Of a stretch of 14,328 nt of DNA, positions 1 through 7,753 are shown in pieces. A model generated the notes under the pieces. That model did not search any database. It had not been told where the DNA came from and saw only the letters and a list, made by a program, of their open reading frames with translations. The DNA is taken from NCBI GenBank assembly GCA_003663115.1, contig QMZJ01000014.1, positions 1 to 14,328 on the forward strand, written 5' to 3'. The position numbers were made by a program, and so were the translations under genes. The first letter of the stretch is position 1, and every line of letters starts with the position of its first letter. This DNA comes from Candidatus Altarchaeales archaeon. GTDB lineage: Archaea; Altiarchaeota; Altiarchaeia; IMC4; QMZM01.

Positions 1-8
1 ATAAATAA

Positions 9-20
9 CTTTATAGTATC
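9..20 (+). promoter_or_regulatory. Putative TATA element of the type IV filament operon
   Basis: A T/A-rich octamer-like stretch (tttatagt) centred near base 14 lies about 36 bases before the ATG at 50. Archaeal TATA boxes sit about 26 bases before transcription start, so a start near base 40 would leave a short leader. The call rests on composition and spacing only; the window begins too close to judge the upstream BRE or another promoter. Confidence 0.35.
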
Positions 21-49
21 TTAGAAAAATATGAATAATTTAGAGTAAG

Positions 50-1930
50 ATGCCAGAGCTTCTTTTTGAGAAGGGTTGCAGATTCATGAACAGGCATCTC
101 TCCCGGGTGTTTAGGAATATAAATCTGGAGTGGGATCAGGAGCTGGAGGATGCCATCGAATTTACAAAACTGGGTGTGAGACCTATAGAGGTAATTACCT
201 CTGCCTGGGCGGCCGCACTACTCTCCATAGTTTTCTTTTCCACTCTTTCTCTGCTGATATTTTTTCTCGGTCAAGATCCCCTGCCATGGCTCCTGTTCGG
301 TTTTATTATGGCAGTGTTCCTCGCCCATTATATCTCCATCTATCCGAAGAGGCTGGCCAGGTCCAAGAGGATCAAGGCCCTTGGACATGCGCCGGAGATA
401 GTTGCCTATCTAATTATTCCATTGAAACAGAACCCCAACCTGGAGAGCGCCGTTAGATTTGCAGCCGAACACGGAGAGGGCCAGATGGCAGATGACCTGA
501 GAAAGGCTCTGTGGGATGTCTGGGCGGGGAAATACAGGTCGGTTGGTGAGACATTACCCGTGCTGGGTCATAAGTGGGGAAGGGACATAAAGGGCTTTGA
601 GGATGCAATGTATGCTATAAGGATGTCACAGATCGAGAAGTCCGAGTCGAGAAGGCACAATACCCTGGACAGGGCATTAGAGCTCATCCTGCAGAGCGTT
701 CAGAAGAAATTCGAGGAGTTTATAAATTACCTTAGATTGCCCACCGTGGTTCTGTTCGCTGGTGGGACGCTATTTCCTCTGGTAATAGTAATCCTGTTGC
801 CAATAGTCTCCTTCATCGGGATGGAGATCGGAACACAGGAAAACATGTTTATTGGTTTAATGGCCATGGTCCTTGTTATTTTCCTCTTTTCCGATTATAT
901 CCTAAGTAGGAGACCCACCGCATTTACACCGATAAATATCCCCGATTGGTATCCAGGATTGCCCTCCCCCGGAAAGATGATCCTCTTCGGGAAAGAAGGA
1001 TCCGCGTGGAAGATCTCCCTTGGCGTTGCACTCGCGATCTCTCTCTTGAGTGTGCCTTACTTCCTTGGAATATCCAATTTTATAAGTGACAGGTTAACCA
1101 CAATGCCCATCGTTATAGGGATCTGTGTCGGGCTCTGGCTCTATTTAAGGGGAACTTCTATCCCAAAAAAGGAGGTCAGGGATTCATTAAAAAAGACGGA
1201 AGAGGATACGATCGAGGCCGCTTTCCAGCTGGGGAATAGATTAATTACCGGGATGTCCGCAGAAGAGGCCTTTATACGTGTGGCAAATATGATGTCTACC
1301 AAGGAAACTACCAGTAAATCCAAGGTTTCGAAGATACTTGAAAGAGCGATCAGAAATATACGATACCTGAATATGAACCTTGAGGATTCTCTATTTGACA
1401 GGGAAAGAGGAGCCTTGAAAGACGCCTGTTCCGGGATGGTAAATAGTATCTTCAGGGTCTTCACAATTACGATGAGAAAGAGTATAAGGGCCGCTTCAGA
1501 GGCTCTTATAGTTGCCGCGAACCACATAAGGGAGATCAGAAGAGTGGAAAATGCACTGAAGGATAAGCTCCAGTATACAACATCAATGATAAGGGTTACC
1601 GCCATTATAATAAATCCCATTATCTGCGCGTTAGCGGTTTATATAGCCGAGGTCTTCAGGAATACAATAGCCAGTACGAGAACATCTATGGGCCACTATG
1701 GCCTGGAATTTAACACCGGAATAATGCTAAGAGAACCATCAACAACACCCGAAATGCTACAGCTCATTACGGGAATTTACATGATATCTCTCCTGTTTGT
1801 TCTGATAAGGTACGTCTCCATACTTGAGCGTGGTGATGACCCCGTACTACATAGGTTGGAGATCGCCAGGGGAATTCCAATAGCGCTGTCTATCTTCGTA
1901 ATCACCCTGTTAGCTACCAAATTCATCTAA
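50..1930 (+). CDS. TadC/GspF-like membrane platform protein of a type IV filament system
   Basis: A 626-residue integral membrane protein of the type II secretion system F (TadC/FlaJ/GspF) superfamily. These proteins form the inner-membrane platform that works with the secretion ATPase to add pilin subunits. About nine hydrophobic segments are visible, near residues 50-72, 78-96, 233-256, 267-283, 320-340, 353-366, 517-537, 573-590 and 605-625. Two long charged cytoplasmic stretches (about 97-232 and 367-515) match the two T2SSF repeats, so this is the large two-domain archaeal form, not the roughly 300-residue bacterial TadC. The ATG at 50 is the first in the frame; an in-frame ATG at 86 is an alternative start. 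The next gene begins 1 base after the stop. The ATPase two genes downstream supports the assignment. Whether the system makes adhesive pili or secretes something cannot be told from sequence. Confidence 0.85.
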   Translation: MPELLFEKGCRFMNRHLSRVFRNINLEWDQELEDAIEFTKLGVRPIEVITSAWAAALLSIVFFSTLSLLIFFLGQDPLPWLLFGFIMAVFLAHYISIYPKRLARSKRIKALGHAPEIVAYLIIPLKQNPNLESAVRFAAEHGEGQMADDLRKALWDVWAGKYRSVGETLPVLGHKWGRDIKGFEDAMYAIRMSQIEKSESRRHNTLDRALELILQSVQKKFEEFINYLRLPTVVLFAGGTLFPLVIVILLPIVSFIGMEIGTQENMFIGLMAMVLVIFLFSDYILSRRPTAFTPINIPDWYPGLPSPGKMILFGKEGSAWKISLGVALAISLLSVPYFLGISNFISDRLTTMPIVIGICVGLWLYLRGTSIPKKEVRDSLKKTEEDTIEAAFQLGNRLITGMSAEEAFIRVANMMSTKETTSKSKVSKILERAIRNIRYLNMNLEDSLFDRERGALKDACSGMVNSIFRVFTITMRKSIRAASEALIVAANHIREIRRVENALKDKLQYTTSMIRVTAIIINPIICALAVYIAEVFRNTIASTRTSMGHYGLEFNTGIMLREPSTTPEMLQLITGIYMISLLFVLIRYVSILERGDDPVLHRLEIARGIPIALSIFVITLLATKFI

Positions 1931-1931
1931 T

Positions 1932-2345
1932 ATGAAAAACAAGAATGAAAAGGGAATGGTGTGGGGCCTGTCGAAGATTATGATCCTATTGGGGGCCATA
2001 ATACTATTTACAATCCTTTGCTCCCTTTACACCAATTTTATTAAAATTAATGCCATGGACTCTACAATTCAGGAAACGAGAAACATAGCGAGGATTATAG
2101 ATGAGATCGGCTCTTCGCCCTCCTCCTGTGAAATCAGGTATAAATCCCGGGAGAGGCTCTCTGATGCAATTTACGAAATCGAGATAGTGCCGAGGAAGGT
2201 GACCATATCACTAAATGATACTGAAATGAACTACAGCGCTTCATTTATATCAGAGATAGAGGGCAATTTCTCGAGTCTTGGCGGATTAGAGCTGAGGATA
2301 AAGAAGGAACACGGATTTATAAAGATAGTAAAAGATGGAATGTAG
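1932..2345 (+). CDS. Prepilin-like small protein (minor pilin/pseudopilin candidate)
   Basis: A 137-residue protein with a short charged N-terminus, a Lys7-Gly8-Met9-Val10 sequence, then one strongly hydrophobic helix (about residues 13-33) and a hydrophilic, beta-rich remainder. The Lys-Gly/Met-Val junction fits the archaeal class III signal consensus ([KR][GA] before the cut, hydrophobic pair after it) cleaved by PibD/EppA-type prepilin peptidases, so processing after Gly8 is inferred. There is no Glu at +5, as in some minor pseudopilins. The gene starts 1 base after the platform gene and its last 11 bases overlap the ATPase gene, so the three are almost certainly translated together. I do not recognise the C-terminal domain. 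The protein could be a minor or initiating pilin, or a membrane-anchored assembly factor that is never cleaved. Confidence 0.65.
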   Translation: MKNKNEKGMVWGLSKIMILLGAIILFTILCSLYTNFIKINAMDSTIQETRNIARIIDEIGSSPSSCEIRYKSRERLSDAIYEIEIVPRKVTISLNDTEMNYSASFISEIEGNFSSLGGLELRIKKEHGFIKIVKDGM

Positions 2346-4509
2346 GTACAACCTGAACTCCTCTGGGAACAGAAGGGTCGTCTATTTCGATTGCCTGGAC
2401 TGTAAAAATCAGGGGAGCCTGAGGGATAAGAATTGCCTGAGATCCGTTTTTAGAGTCCTGACAGAGAAGGGAGAGGTGGATGAACTACAGCTCAGAAAAA
2501 GGGAATATACGGAATTTTATGATGGGAATCAGATGGGGAAACTTCTTGAGATTCTCGAGCTTAGAAAAAATCTGCTCGCGGAGGAGGTCTGGAAGAGGAT
2601 AGAGGATTGTAGGAGAAGTCACGGGGATTGGAAGGCGTTCATAAGGGATCTGCTCGCGAAAGAGATATGGAACCCAATCCGGGCGTATGAGATATTAGTT
2701 GCCGTTTTAAATCGATACAAGGATTTAGATATCAGGAAAAAATTTGACCCAGACTGCCTTAATATCTATCTGAAGATATTAGATGAGATAAGGATAAGAT
2801 TTGAGAATACCGAATTGATCAGGAGCTATCTCAAAGGATTAAAAACCCATGAGATATTCAAAGCAAGGATACAACCCTCCTTTGTAACATCAGAGATAAA
2901 ATTTGATATCCCCGATGAGGTTAAACTGGTTGACCTCTATAGAGTTGAGAATACCGAGATAATGATTTACGATCTAAATGGTATTGATAAGTTCTACCTT
3001 ATAAATCCACCAGAGCTCTATCTATCCCCCGAGGATGTAAACCTCCTCATGAAGTTGAAGGATCGGGTTATAGGGAAACACCCCCTTGAGGTAATTCACC
3101 CAATGGAAGCCAGGGAGCATTTCAGGAGAATCGGTTTTGAATTGTTGAGAGATACAGATCGATTAAGTGAAGAAGAATTAAAGACTCTGTCCGAGATATT
3201 TGCCAGGTACACTGCAGGCTACGGTCTACTGGAGGTATTATTCAAGGATGAACACATTTATGATATCTACATCGATTCCCCAGTGGGAACTACCCCGGTG
3301 TATGTGGATCACGATAGATTTGGTATATGCACAACAAACCTCTACCTCACGGAGGATGAGCTGGAGAGGATCTCCTCAAAGTTCAGGTCCATCGGTGGAA
3401 GACCGTTTGATGAGGCAAATCCGATAATGGATATGGAACTAAAGGACGTGGGCATCAGGGTTACGGGAATTAGAGAGCCATCGACCTTTGATGGAATTGC
3501 CTATTCCTTCAGAAAACGCAGGGAAAGACCGTGGACCCTGCCAAAGTTTGTGGATGAGGGAATGATGTCCATCAGGGCCGCGGCACTTTTGAGTTTAATA
3601 GTGAGCGGTCAGCGATCTATATTAATAACCGGGCCGAGGGGCTCTGGAAAGACCAGCTTATTGAGCGCCCTGATTACGGAGATAAGACAGAATGACAGAA
3701 TTGTCCTGATGGAAGATACGCCGGAGATACCGACAGGTTCTCTGAGGAGACTGGGATGGAAGATAGAGCACCTGAGGAACCGACCGGCAGTATCCAGACA
3801 TCGCGAAGATTCCTATGAGCTCTCGCCGGAGGAAAATCTTAGAGCAGCGTTGAGACTCGGAGAGAGTATCTTAATCATGGGAGAAGTCAGGGGCCCCGAA
3901 GCCAGGGTACTATTTGAGGCCATGAGGGTGGGAGCCGCCGGAAATACCGTTCTCGGGACGATTCATGGAAGCAATCCATACGACACGTGGGACAGGATTA
4001 CCAACGATCTGAATGTCCCCTCAACGAGTTTTAAGGCGGTGGATGTTGTCGTTTCCCTGGGCTACAGGGAGAGGAGAGAGATCTCCAAGAGAAACAGGTA
4101 CCTGAGGAACATAACGGAGGTGAGAAAGGAATGGGAGGAGAATCCACGAATAGAAAATGGCTTCGTTGATATGATGCTCTACGATGATGAAACCGGAAAC
4201 GAGGTTTATAATCTGAAAGATTCCGATGTTATACGTGAAATATCTATAAGAAAGGGGATGTCCCTCGATGAGTGCAGTGCCAATCTAGAACTGAGGGAGA
4301 GGATGATAGAGACGATAGTTAAGACATCAAGGAGTGAGAATATGAAGGAACTGCTCGAAATAAATCACGTTCTCAGCGCAAAGAAAGAATATATAAAACT
4401 GATGAATGAGCAGACCCTGAACGGAAACGTAGATTACAAAAGGCTTTATAGCGATTGGAGGAGATGGTTCGGGGAGTATGTGAAGGGGCTTACAGATGTG
4501 AAAGGCTGA
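2335..4509 (+). CDS. Type II/IV secretion ATPase, TadA/GspE/FlaI superfamily, with N-terminal Cys cluster
   Basis: A 724-residue cytoplasmic motor ATPase that powers pilin assembly or secretion as a hexamer. The P-loop is GPRGSGKT at residues 433-440, preceded by a hydrophobic strand. The Walker B region SILIMGEVRGPEA lies around 511-523 with the catalytic Glu at 517, and the His box GTIHG is at 541-545. The roughly 430 residues before the P-loop include the N-domain usual in archaeal members. Residues 1-34 carry four cysteines (3, 20, 23, 34, the middle pair as CLDC) that could bind zinc; from memory such a cluster recurs in euryarchaeal members. The roughly 145 residues after about 580 are a charged, helical tail. 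The ATG lies within the end of the preceding gene (11-base overlap), which implies translational coupling. The family call is firm; pilus versus other secretion is not resolved. Confidence 0.9.
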   Translation: MECRYNLNSSGNRRVVYFDCLDCKNQGSLRDKNCLRSVFRVLTEKGEVDELQLRKREYTEFYDGNQMGKLLEILELRKNLLAEEVWKRIEDCRRSHGDWKAFIRDLLAKEIWNPIRAYEILVAVLNRYKDLDIRKKFDPDCLNIYLKILDEIRIRFENTELIRSYLKGLKTHEIFKARIQPSFVTSEIKFDIPDEVKLVDLYRVENTEIMIYDLNGIDKFYLINPPELYLSPEDVNLLMKLKDRVIGKHPLEVIHPMEAREHFRRIGFELLRDTDRLSEEELKTLSEIFARYTAGYGLLEVLFKDEHIYDIYIDSPVGTTPVYVDHDRFGICTTNLYLTEDELERISSKFRSIGGRPFDEANPIMDMELKDVGIRVTGIREPSTFDGIAYSFRKRRERPWTLPKFVDEGMMSIRAAALLSLIVSGQRSILITGPRGSGKTSLLSALITEIRQNDRIVLMEDTPEIPTGSLRRLGWKIEHLRNRPAVSRHREDSYELSPEENLRAALRLGESILIMGEVRGPEARVLFEAMRVGAAGNTVLGTIHGSNPYDTWDRITNDLNVPSTSFKAVDVVVSLGYRERREISKRNRYLRNITEVRKEWEENPRIENGFVDMMLYDDETGNEVYNLKDSDVIREISIRKGMSLDECSANLELRERMIETIVKTSRSENMKELLEINHVLSAKKEYIKLMNEQTLNGNVDYKRLYSDWRRWFGEYVKGLTDVKG

Positions 4510-4512
4510 TCC

Positions 4513-4520
4513 ATTTATTT
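4513..4520 (+). promoter_or_regulatory. Putative TATA box for enolase
   Basis: The A/T octamer atttattt in the 34-base gap between the ATPase stop and the enolase ATG is centred about 27 bases before that ATG. This is the spacing expected for a leaderless archaeal transcript. It suggests that enolase has its own promoter instead of depending on the filament operon. No experimental support is possible here. Confidence 0.4.
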
Positions 4521-4543
4521 CATCCTGCGTTTAAATCTATTAC

Positions 4544-5806
4544 ATGAAATTTAAGATTCGGGATATAAGGGCCAGAGAGGTTCTCGACTCGAGGGGAAAC
4601 CCAACCATTGAAGCGGAGGTAAAGACGGAAAAGGGAATCTCCAGGGCGATGGTTCCATCCGGGGCGAGTACCGGAATCCACGAGGCTTTAGAATTGAGGG
4701 ATAGAGATAACAGGTACTTGGGAAAGGGAGTTCGGAAGGCGGTTGGGAATGTAAACAGGATTATAGCGAAAAAATTAATCGGTCTGGACTGCAGAGATCA
4801 GAGGAATATAGACAGATTAATGATCGAGCTGGATGGCACCGAGAATAAATCAAATCTGGGGGCCAATGCCATCCTGGCGGTAAGTATGGCCGTAACCAGG
4901 GCATCCGCCCTGGAGCAGGATATTCCATTATACGGGAGGATAGCAGAGCTTGCGGACAATAAAAGAATCGCACTTCCCGTGCCGTCAATGAATGTAATAA
5001 ACGGCGGTAGACATGCGGGGAACAAACTGGATATACAGGAGTACATGATCCTGCCCCTGGGTGCAAAGAATTTCACAGAGGGCGTTAGATTCTGCGCAGA
5101 GGTATATCATAATTTAAAGAGCATAATCAAAGAAAAGTACGGAAAGAATGCGATAAATGTCGGCGATGAGGGAGGATTTGCACCCCCACTGGACCGAGCC
5201 GAGGAGCCATTAAATCTGATCTTAGAGGCCGTTGAGGAATCCGGATATCAGGATGAGATAAAGCTGGGAATTGATGCTGCAGCCTCCGAGTTTTATAAGG
5301 ACAATGGCTATTTCTTTGAGGGAAAAAATCTATCGGGGGAAGAATTGGGCGATTTCTATTCCGATCTACTAAGGAGTTATCCAATAGTCTCCTGTGAGGA
5401 TCTCTTCGCGCAGGATGACTGGGATTCATGGATAGAATTTACAAAGAAATATAACAAAATTCAGATAGTCGGTGACGATCTGCTGGTTACAAATGTAAAG
5501 AGGATTAAACGAGCAGTTGAATTAAATGCATGCAATGCCCTGTTGTTAAAGATAAATCAGATTGGCACAATTTCAGAATCAATCGATGCCGCAAAATTTT
5601 CAATAAAAAATGGATGGAATGTAATGGTCTCACACAGGTCCGGGGAGACGGAGGACAGCTTTATAGCGGATCTAACCGTTGGTCTGGGAAATGGACAGAT
5701 AAAATCCGGGGCCCCCTGCAGGTCGGAGAGAAATTCCAAATACAATCAATTAATCAGGATCGAGGAAGAACTCGGTGATAAGGCAGTTTATAAGGTGGAC
5801 CTTTAG
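4544..5806 (+). CDS. eno: Enolase (phosphopyruvate hydratase)
   Basis: A 420-residue glycolytic/gluconeogenic enzyme converting 2-phosphoglycerate to phosphoenolpyruvate in the cytoplasm. The N-terminal signature REVLDSRGNPT, the flexible loop PSGASTG, the GDEGGFAP block containing the catalytic Glu, the metal ligands in CEDLFAQDDW and GDDLL, the family signature LLLKINQIGT, and the active-site SHRSGETED followed by GAPCRSER are all present, so the enzyme should be active. Length is normal for the family. In most Euryarchaeota eno lies between rpoK and rps2 on the same strand. Here it is on the opposite strand beyond rps2, and its TAG stop directly abuts the rps2 stop with no base between them. 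Confidence 0.98.
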   Translation: MKFKIRDIRAREVLDSRGNPTIEAEVKTEKGISRAMVPSGASTGIHEALELRDRDNRYLGKGVRKAVGNVNRIIAKKLIGLDCRDQRNIDRLMIELDGTENKSNLGANAILAVSMAVTRASALEQDIPLYGRIAELADNKRIALPVPSMNVINGGRHAGNKLDIQEYMILPLGAKNFTEGVRFCAEVYHNLKSIIKEKYGKNAINVGDEGGFAPPLDRAEEPLNLILEAVEESGYQDEIKLGIDAAASEFYKDNGYFFEGKNLSGEELGDFYSDLLRSYPIVSCEDLFAQDDWDSWIEFTKKYNKIQIVGDDLLVTNVKRIKRAVELNACNALLLKINQIGTISESIDAAKFSIKNGWNVMVSHRSGETEDSFIADLTVGLGNGQIKSGAPCRSERNSKYNQLIRIEEELGDKAVYKVDL

Positions 5807-6493
5807 CTACCTCCTCTTGCCCCTTTTCCTTCTCTGTTTTCTTTGCTGTTCCTGCATCTTTAACAGATAGGGCTGGGGCTCTGCGGTCGATATGAACTCC
5901 TCAAGTGGTGCTTCAAATTTTTCGATACCCCTTCTCTTCAGGATCTCCTTAGTTAATACCCAGTAGACCAACGCCAGAGAATTTTTTCCCTTATTGTTGG
6001 ATGGGATGATTAAATCTATATTCCTGGATCTGGTATTTGTATCGCAGATCGCAACTACCGGTATACCGGTTAGAGCCGCCTCCTTAATTGCTTGCTGATC
6101 ACTGCTCGGATCCGTGGCCAGCAATAATTTTGCTTCGACATAGGTATCTATCTCCGGGTTCGTTAGTGTTCCCGAGACGAATCTATCTTTAATGGTTTTA
6201 CATCCCGTATATTCACAGAATTTCTTTACTGGTCGTCTCCCATAAACCCTGTTAGAAACGACGAGAACATCCTCTGGATCATATCTCGCTATAAAATCTG
6301 CCGCTATTCTTATCCTCTCGTCTATCTTTCTGACATCAAAAACACAGAGCTTATCGGGTCTTATTTTGTATATGAATTCTCTCATATCGGCCGTCTTATA
6401 CTTTAATCCCACATGTACACCATTTGAGAGATAATCATCCAGTGGGATGAGAAAATCCTCGGTTGATACATCAATCTCCTTATTATTATTCAT
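5807..6493 (-). CDS. rps2: 30S ribosomal protein S2 (uS2)
   Basis: A 228-residue small-subunit ribosomal protein at the head/body junction of the 30S subunit. Recognisable archaeal S2 blocks are GVHVG near the N-terminus, FDVRKIDERIRIAADF, VVSNRVYGRRPVKKF, the GTLTNPE segment, LLLATDPSSDQQAIKEA and PSNNKGKNSLALVYW. The C-terminus ends in a very basic Lys/Arg/Gln tail (about residues 210-228). Its ATG overlaps the rpoK TGA stop by 4 bases (ATGA), the classic arrangement for coupled translation. It is the last gene of the ribosome/RNA polymerase cluster and converges on enolase with zero spacing, leaving no room for a separate terminator. Confidence 0.97.
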   Translation of the reverse strand: MNNNKEIDVSTEDFLIPLDDYLSNGVHVGLKYKTADMREFIYKIRPDKLCVFDVRKIDERIRIAADFIARYDPEDVLVVSNRVYGRRPVKKFCEYTGCKTIKDRFVSGTLTNPEIDTYVEAKLLLATDPSSDQQAIKEAALTGIPVVAICDTNTRSRNIDLIIPSNNKGKNSLALVYWVLTKEILKRRGIEKFEAPLEEFISTAEPQPYLLKMQEQQRKQRRKRGKRR

Positions 6494-6669
6494 CTTTTCT
6501 CCTTCCTCTTAACCGTGATTGGTAAAACACCCCTTTCAAATTCTAATTTAGCTATATCCAGTGGCCTTTTAACTCCCTTTGGAAGTTTGATCAGGATCGG
6601 TGCACCCATCTTTATCTGTAACGCTCTAGCGCCGATCAATCTGGCTATTTCGAATTTTGTATACTCCAT
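6490..6669 (-). CDS. rpoK: DNA-directed RNA polymerase subunit K (RpoK, Rpb6 homologue)
   Basis: A short gene of 59 codons that I translated by hand. The product begins MEYTKFEIARLIGARALQ, continues with MGAPILIKLP, and ends with VLPITVKRKEKR. This matches the conserved core of archaeal RpoK/eukaryotic Rpb6 (the FEIAR.IGARALQ..MGAP and ITVKR blocks), a small subunit that helps assemble the polymerase clamp region. It has only the C-terminal conserved domain, which is normal for archaea. It starts 18 bases after the rpoN stop and its TGA overlaps the rps2 ATG. There is no clear Shine-Dalgarno sequence before the ATG. Position between rpoN and rps2 agrees with the usual archaeal order. Confidence 0.95.
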   Translation of the reverse strand: MEYTKFEIARLIGARALQIKMGAPILIKLPKGVKRPLDIAKLEFERGVLPITVKRKEKR

Positions 6670-6687
6670 TTTGATATCTAAAAATTT

Positions 6688-6885
6688 TTAAAACTTTTTG
6701 TATCTCATTACCTCATCTACAAGCTCGGAATGGGAAAGGAACATCCTTCTGCAGCAATACCTACTATAACCCAGAGAATCCAGAACACTCTTTGGATCCT
6801 CCCCCTTTGAAACCCTTTCATTGTATTCCTCCCAGTCCTGTGCTATCGGTTTTCCGCAACTAAAGCATCTTATCGGGATTATCAT
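6688..6885 (-). CDS. rpoN: DNA-directed RNA polymerase subunit N (RpoN, Rpb10 homologue)
   Basis: A 65-residue zinc-binding subunit that bridges the polymerase assembly platform. It begins MIIPIRCFSCGKP and has the family's atypical zinc site: CFSC near the N-terminus and a Cys-Cys pair (YCCRR) in the middle. The frame is open for 34 further codons upstream into rps9, but the ATG at 6885 is chosen because conservation begins there, the family length is 60-75 residues, and a good Shine-Dalgarno sequence (GGTGA on the - strand, 6893-6897) lies 7 bases before it. It follows rps9 after 13 bases and precedes rpoK. Confidence 0.96.
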   Translation of the reverse strand: MIIPIRCFSCGKPIAQDWEEYNERVSKGEDPKSVLDSLGYSRYCCRRMFLSHSELVDEVMRYKKF

Positions 6886-6892
6886 TTTTATC

Positions 6893-6897
6893 TCACC
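6893..6897 (-). promoter_or_regulatory. Shine-Dalgarno site that fixes the rpoN start
   Basis: The - strand sequence GGTGA matches the archaeal 16S 3' end complement and sits 7 bases before the ATG at 6885, just after the rps9 stop. It supports the short 65-residue RpoN over the longer open frame that starts inside rps9. Confidence 0.7.
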
Positions 6898-6898
6898 C

Positions 6899-7315
6899 TC
6901 ACCTGTAAGATTTTTGCCTCTTATGTCTCGGCCCCTTGCTACTCTGTGACGGCTTGTGGGTTTCTGTCTGTCTGTGGTCCCCGGCAATTATTGTTCTGTC
7001 ATGGGTCAGATATCTATTAAGTAAATCCTCACTATCTGTGAATTCTACCAAACCCCTAGCTATCGAAGATCTGATCGCATCCGCCTGTCCCAGGACGCCT
7101 CCACCGTGGACATTTACCGAGATGTCCAGTTTGTTTAAGTCCACAAGGTCCGATGCGAGCATCAATGTTTCCTGGATTCTGAGCCTTGAAATCTCTGGTT
7201 GATAGATCTCGAGGGGAATGGAATTTATGATTATTCTCCCCTTGCCCTCTTTTATTGTCGCCCTTGCAATGGCCGTTTTCCTCTTACCCGACTTATGAAC
7301 AAAATTATCTACCAT
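6899..7315 (-). CDS. rps9: 30S ribosomal protein S9 (uS9)
   Basis: A 138-residue small-subunit protein whose C-terminal tail reaches the P-site tRNA. The N-terminal block SGKRKTAIARATIKEGKGR, the VHGGGVLGQADAIR segment and the universal terminal GPRHKRQKSYR (ending in Tyr-Arg) are all intact. The length is normal for archaeal S9. Its ATG overlaps the end of rpl13 by 7 bases, so translation is likely coupled. Confidence 0.98.
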   Translation of the reverse strand: MVDNFVHKSGKRKTAIARATIKEGKGRIIINSIPLEIYQPEISRLRIQETLMLASDLVDLNKLDISVNVHGGGVLGQADAIRSSIARGLVEFTDSEDLLNRYLTHDRTIIAGDHRQTETHKPSQSSKGPRHKRQKSYR

Positions 7316-7752
7316 TTTCCACCCATGAATTTGCAGATGTCACTGACCGTGACATAATTTTCCATATCTTTTTTAATTTCTTTCAGCTCCCAAATCTTGG
7401 CCTTTTCTATTTCTATTCCATGTTTTTTCTTTATTTCTTCCCTCGGTATCCCTATATACACCTGAATCCTCTTGAAGGCTTCCCTACCCCTGGGTCTCTT
7501 CCATGGTAGCATCCCACGGATCGTCCTCCTGACAAACCTATCCGGTCTTTTCTGGTGAAAGGGACCCTTCCTTGGATTCCCCAGGTTCTTTATCTCAAGT
7601 TTTTTCATCTTTTCTCTAAATACGGATTTCCTTTTGCCCGAAACGATCGCCTTTTCGGCATTCACAACAATTATCTCATTTCCGAGCAATGCCTGCTTCG
7701 CAACGAACGTTGCCAATCTACCTAAAATCTGTCCTTCGGCGTTAACGATCAT
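7309..7752 (-). CDS. rpl13: 50S ribosomal protein L13 (uL13)
   Basis: A 147-residue large-subunit protein needed early in 50S assembly. The start MIVNAEGQILGRLATFVAKQ, the NAEKAIVSGKR block and RRTIRGMLPWKRPRGREAF are characteristic of archaeal L13. The ATG lies 1 base after the rpl18e stop (TAA-G-ATG), and the gene's last 7 bases overlap rps9. No anomalies are visible. Confidence 0.98.
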   Translation of the reverse strand: MIVNAEGQILGRLATFVAKQALLGNEIIVVNAEKAIVSGKRKSVFREKMKKLEIKNLGNPRKGPFHQKRPDRFVRRTIRGMLPWKRPRGREAFKRIQVYIGIPREEIKKKHGIEIEKAKIWELKEIKKDMENYVTVSDICKFMGGKW

Positions 7753-7753
7753 C

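Noticed and set aside
1141..1620. 159-codon - strand open frame.
   Set aside because: It is a mirror of the membrane platform gene; hydrophobicity comes from antisense reading of its coding sequence and no independent signals are seen.
6886..6987. Longer open frame for RpoN starting inside rps9.
   Set aside because: Conserved RpoN sequence begins at the ATG at 6885, which has a good Shine-Dalgarno site; the extra 34 residues are rps9 read in another frame.
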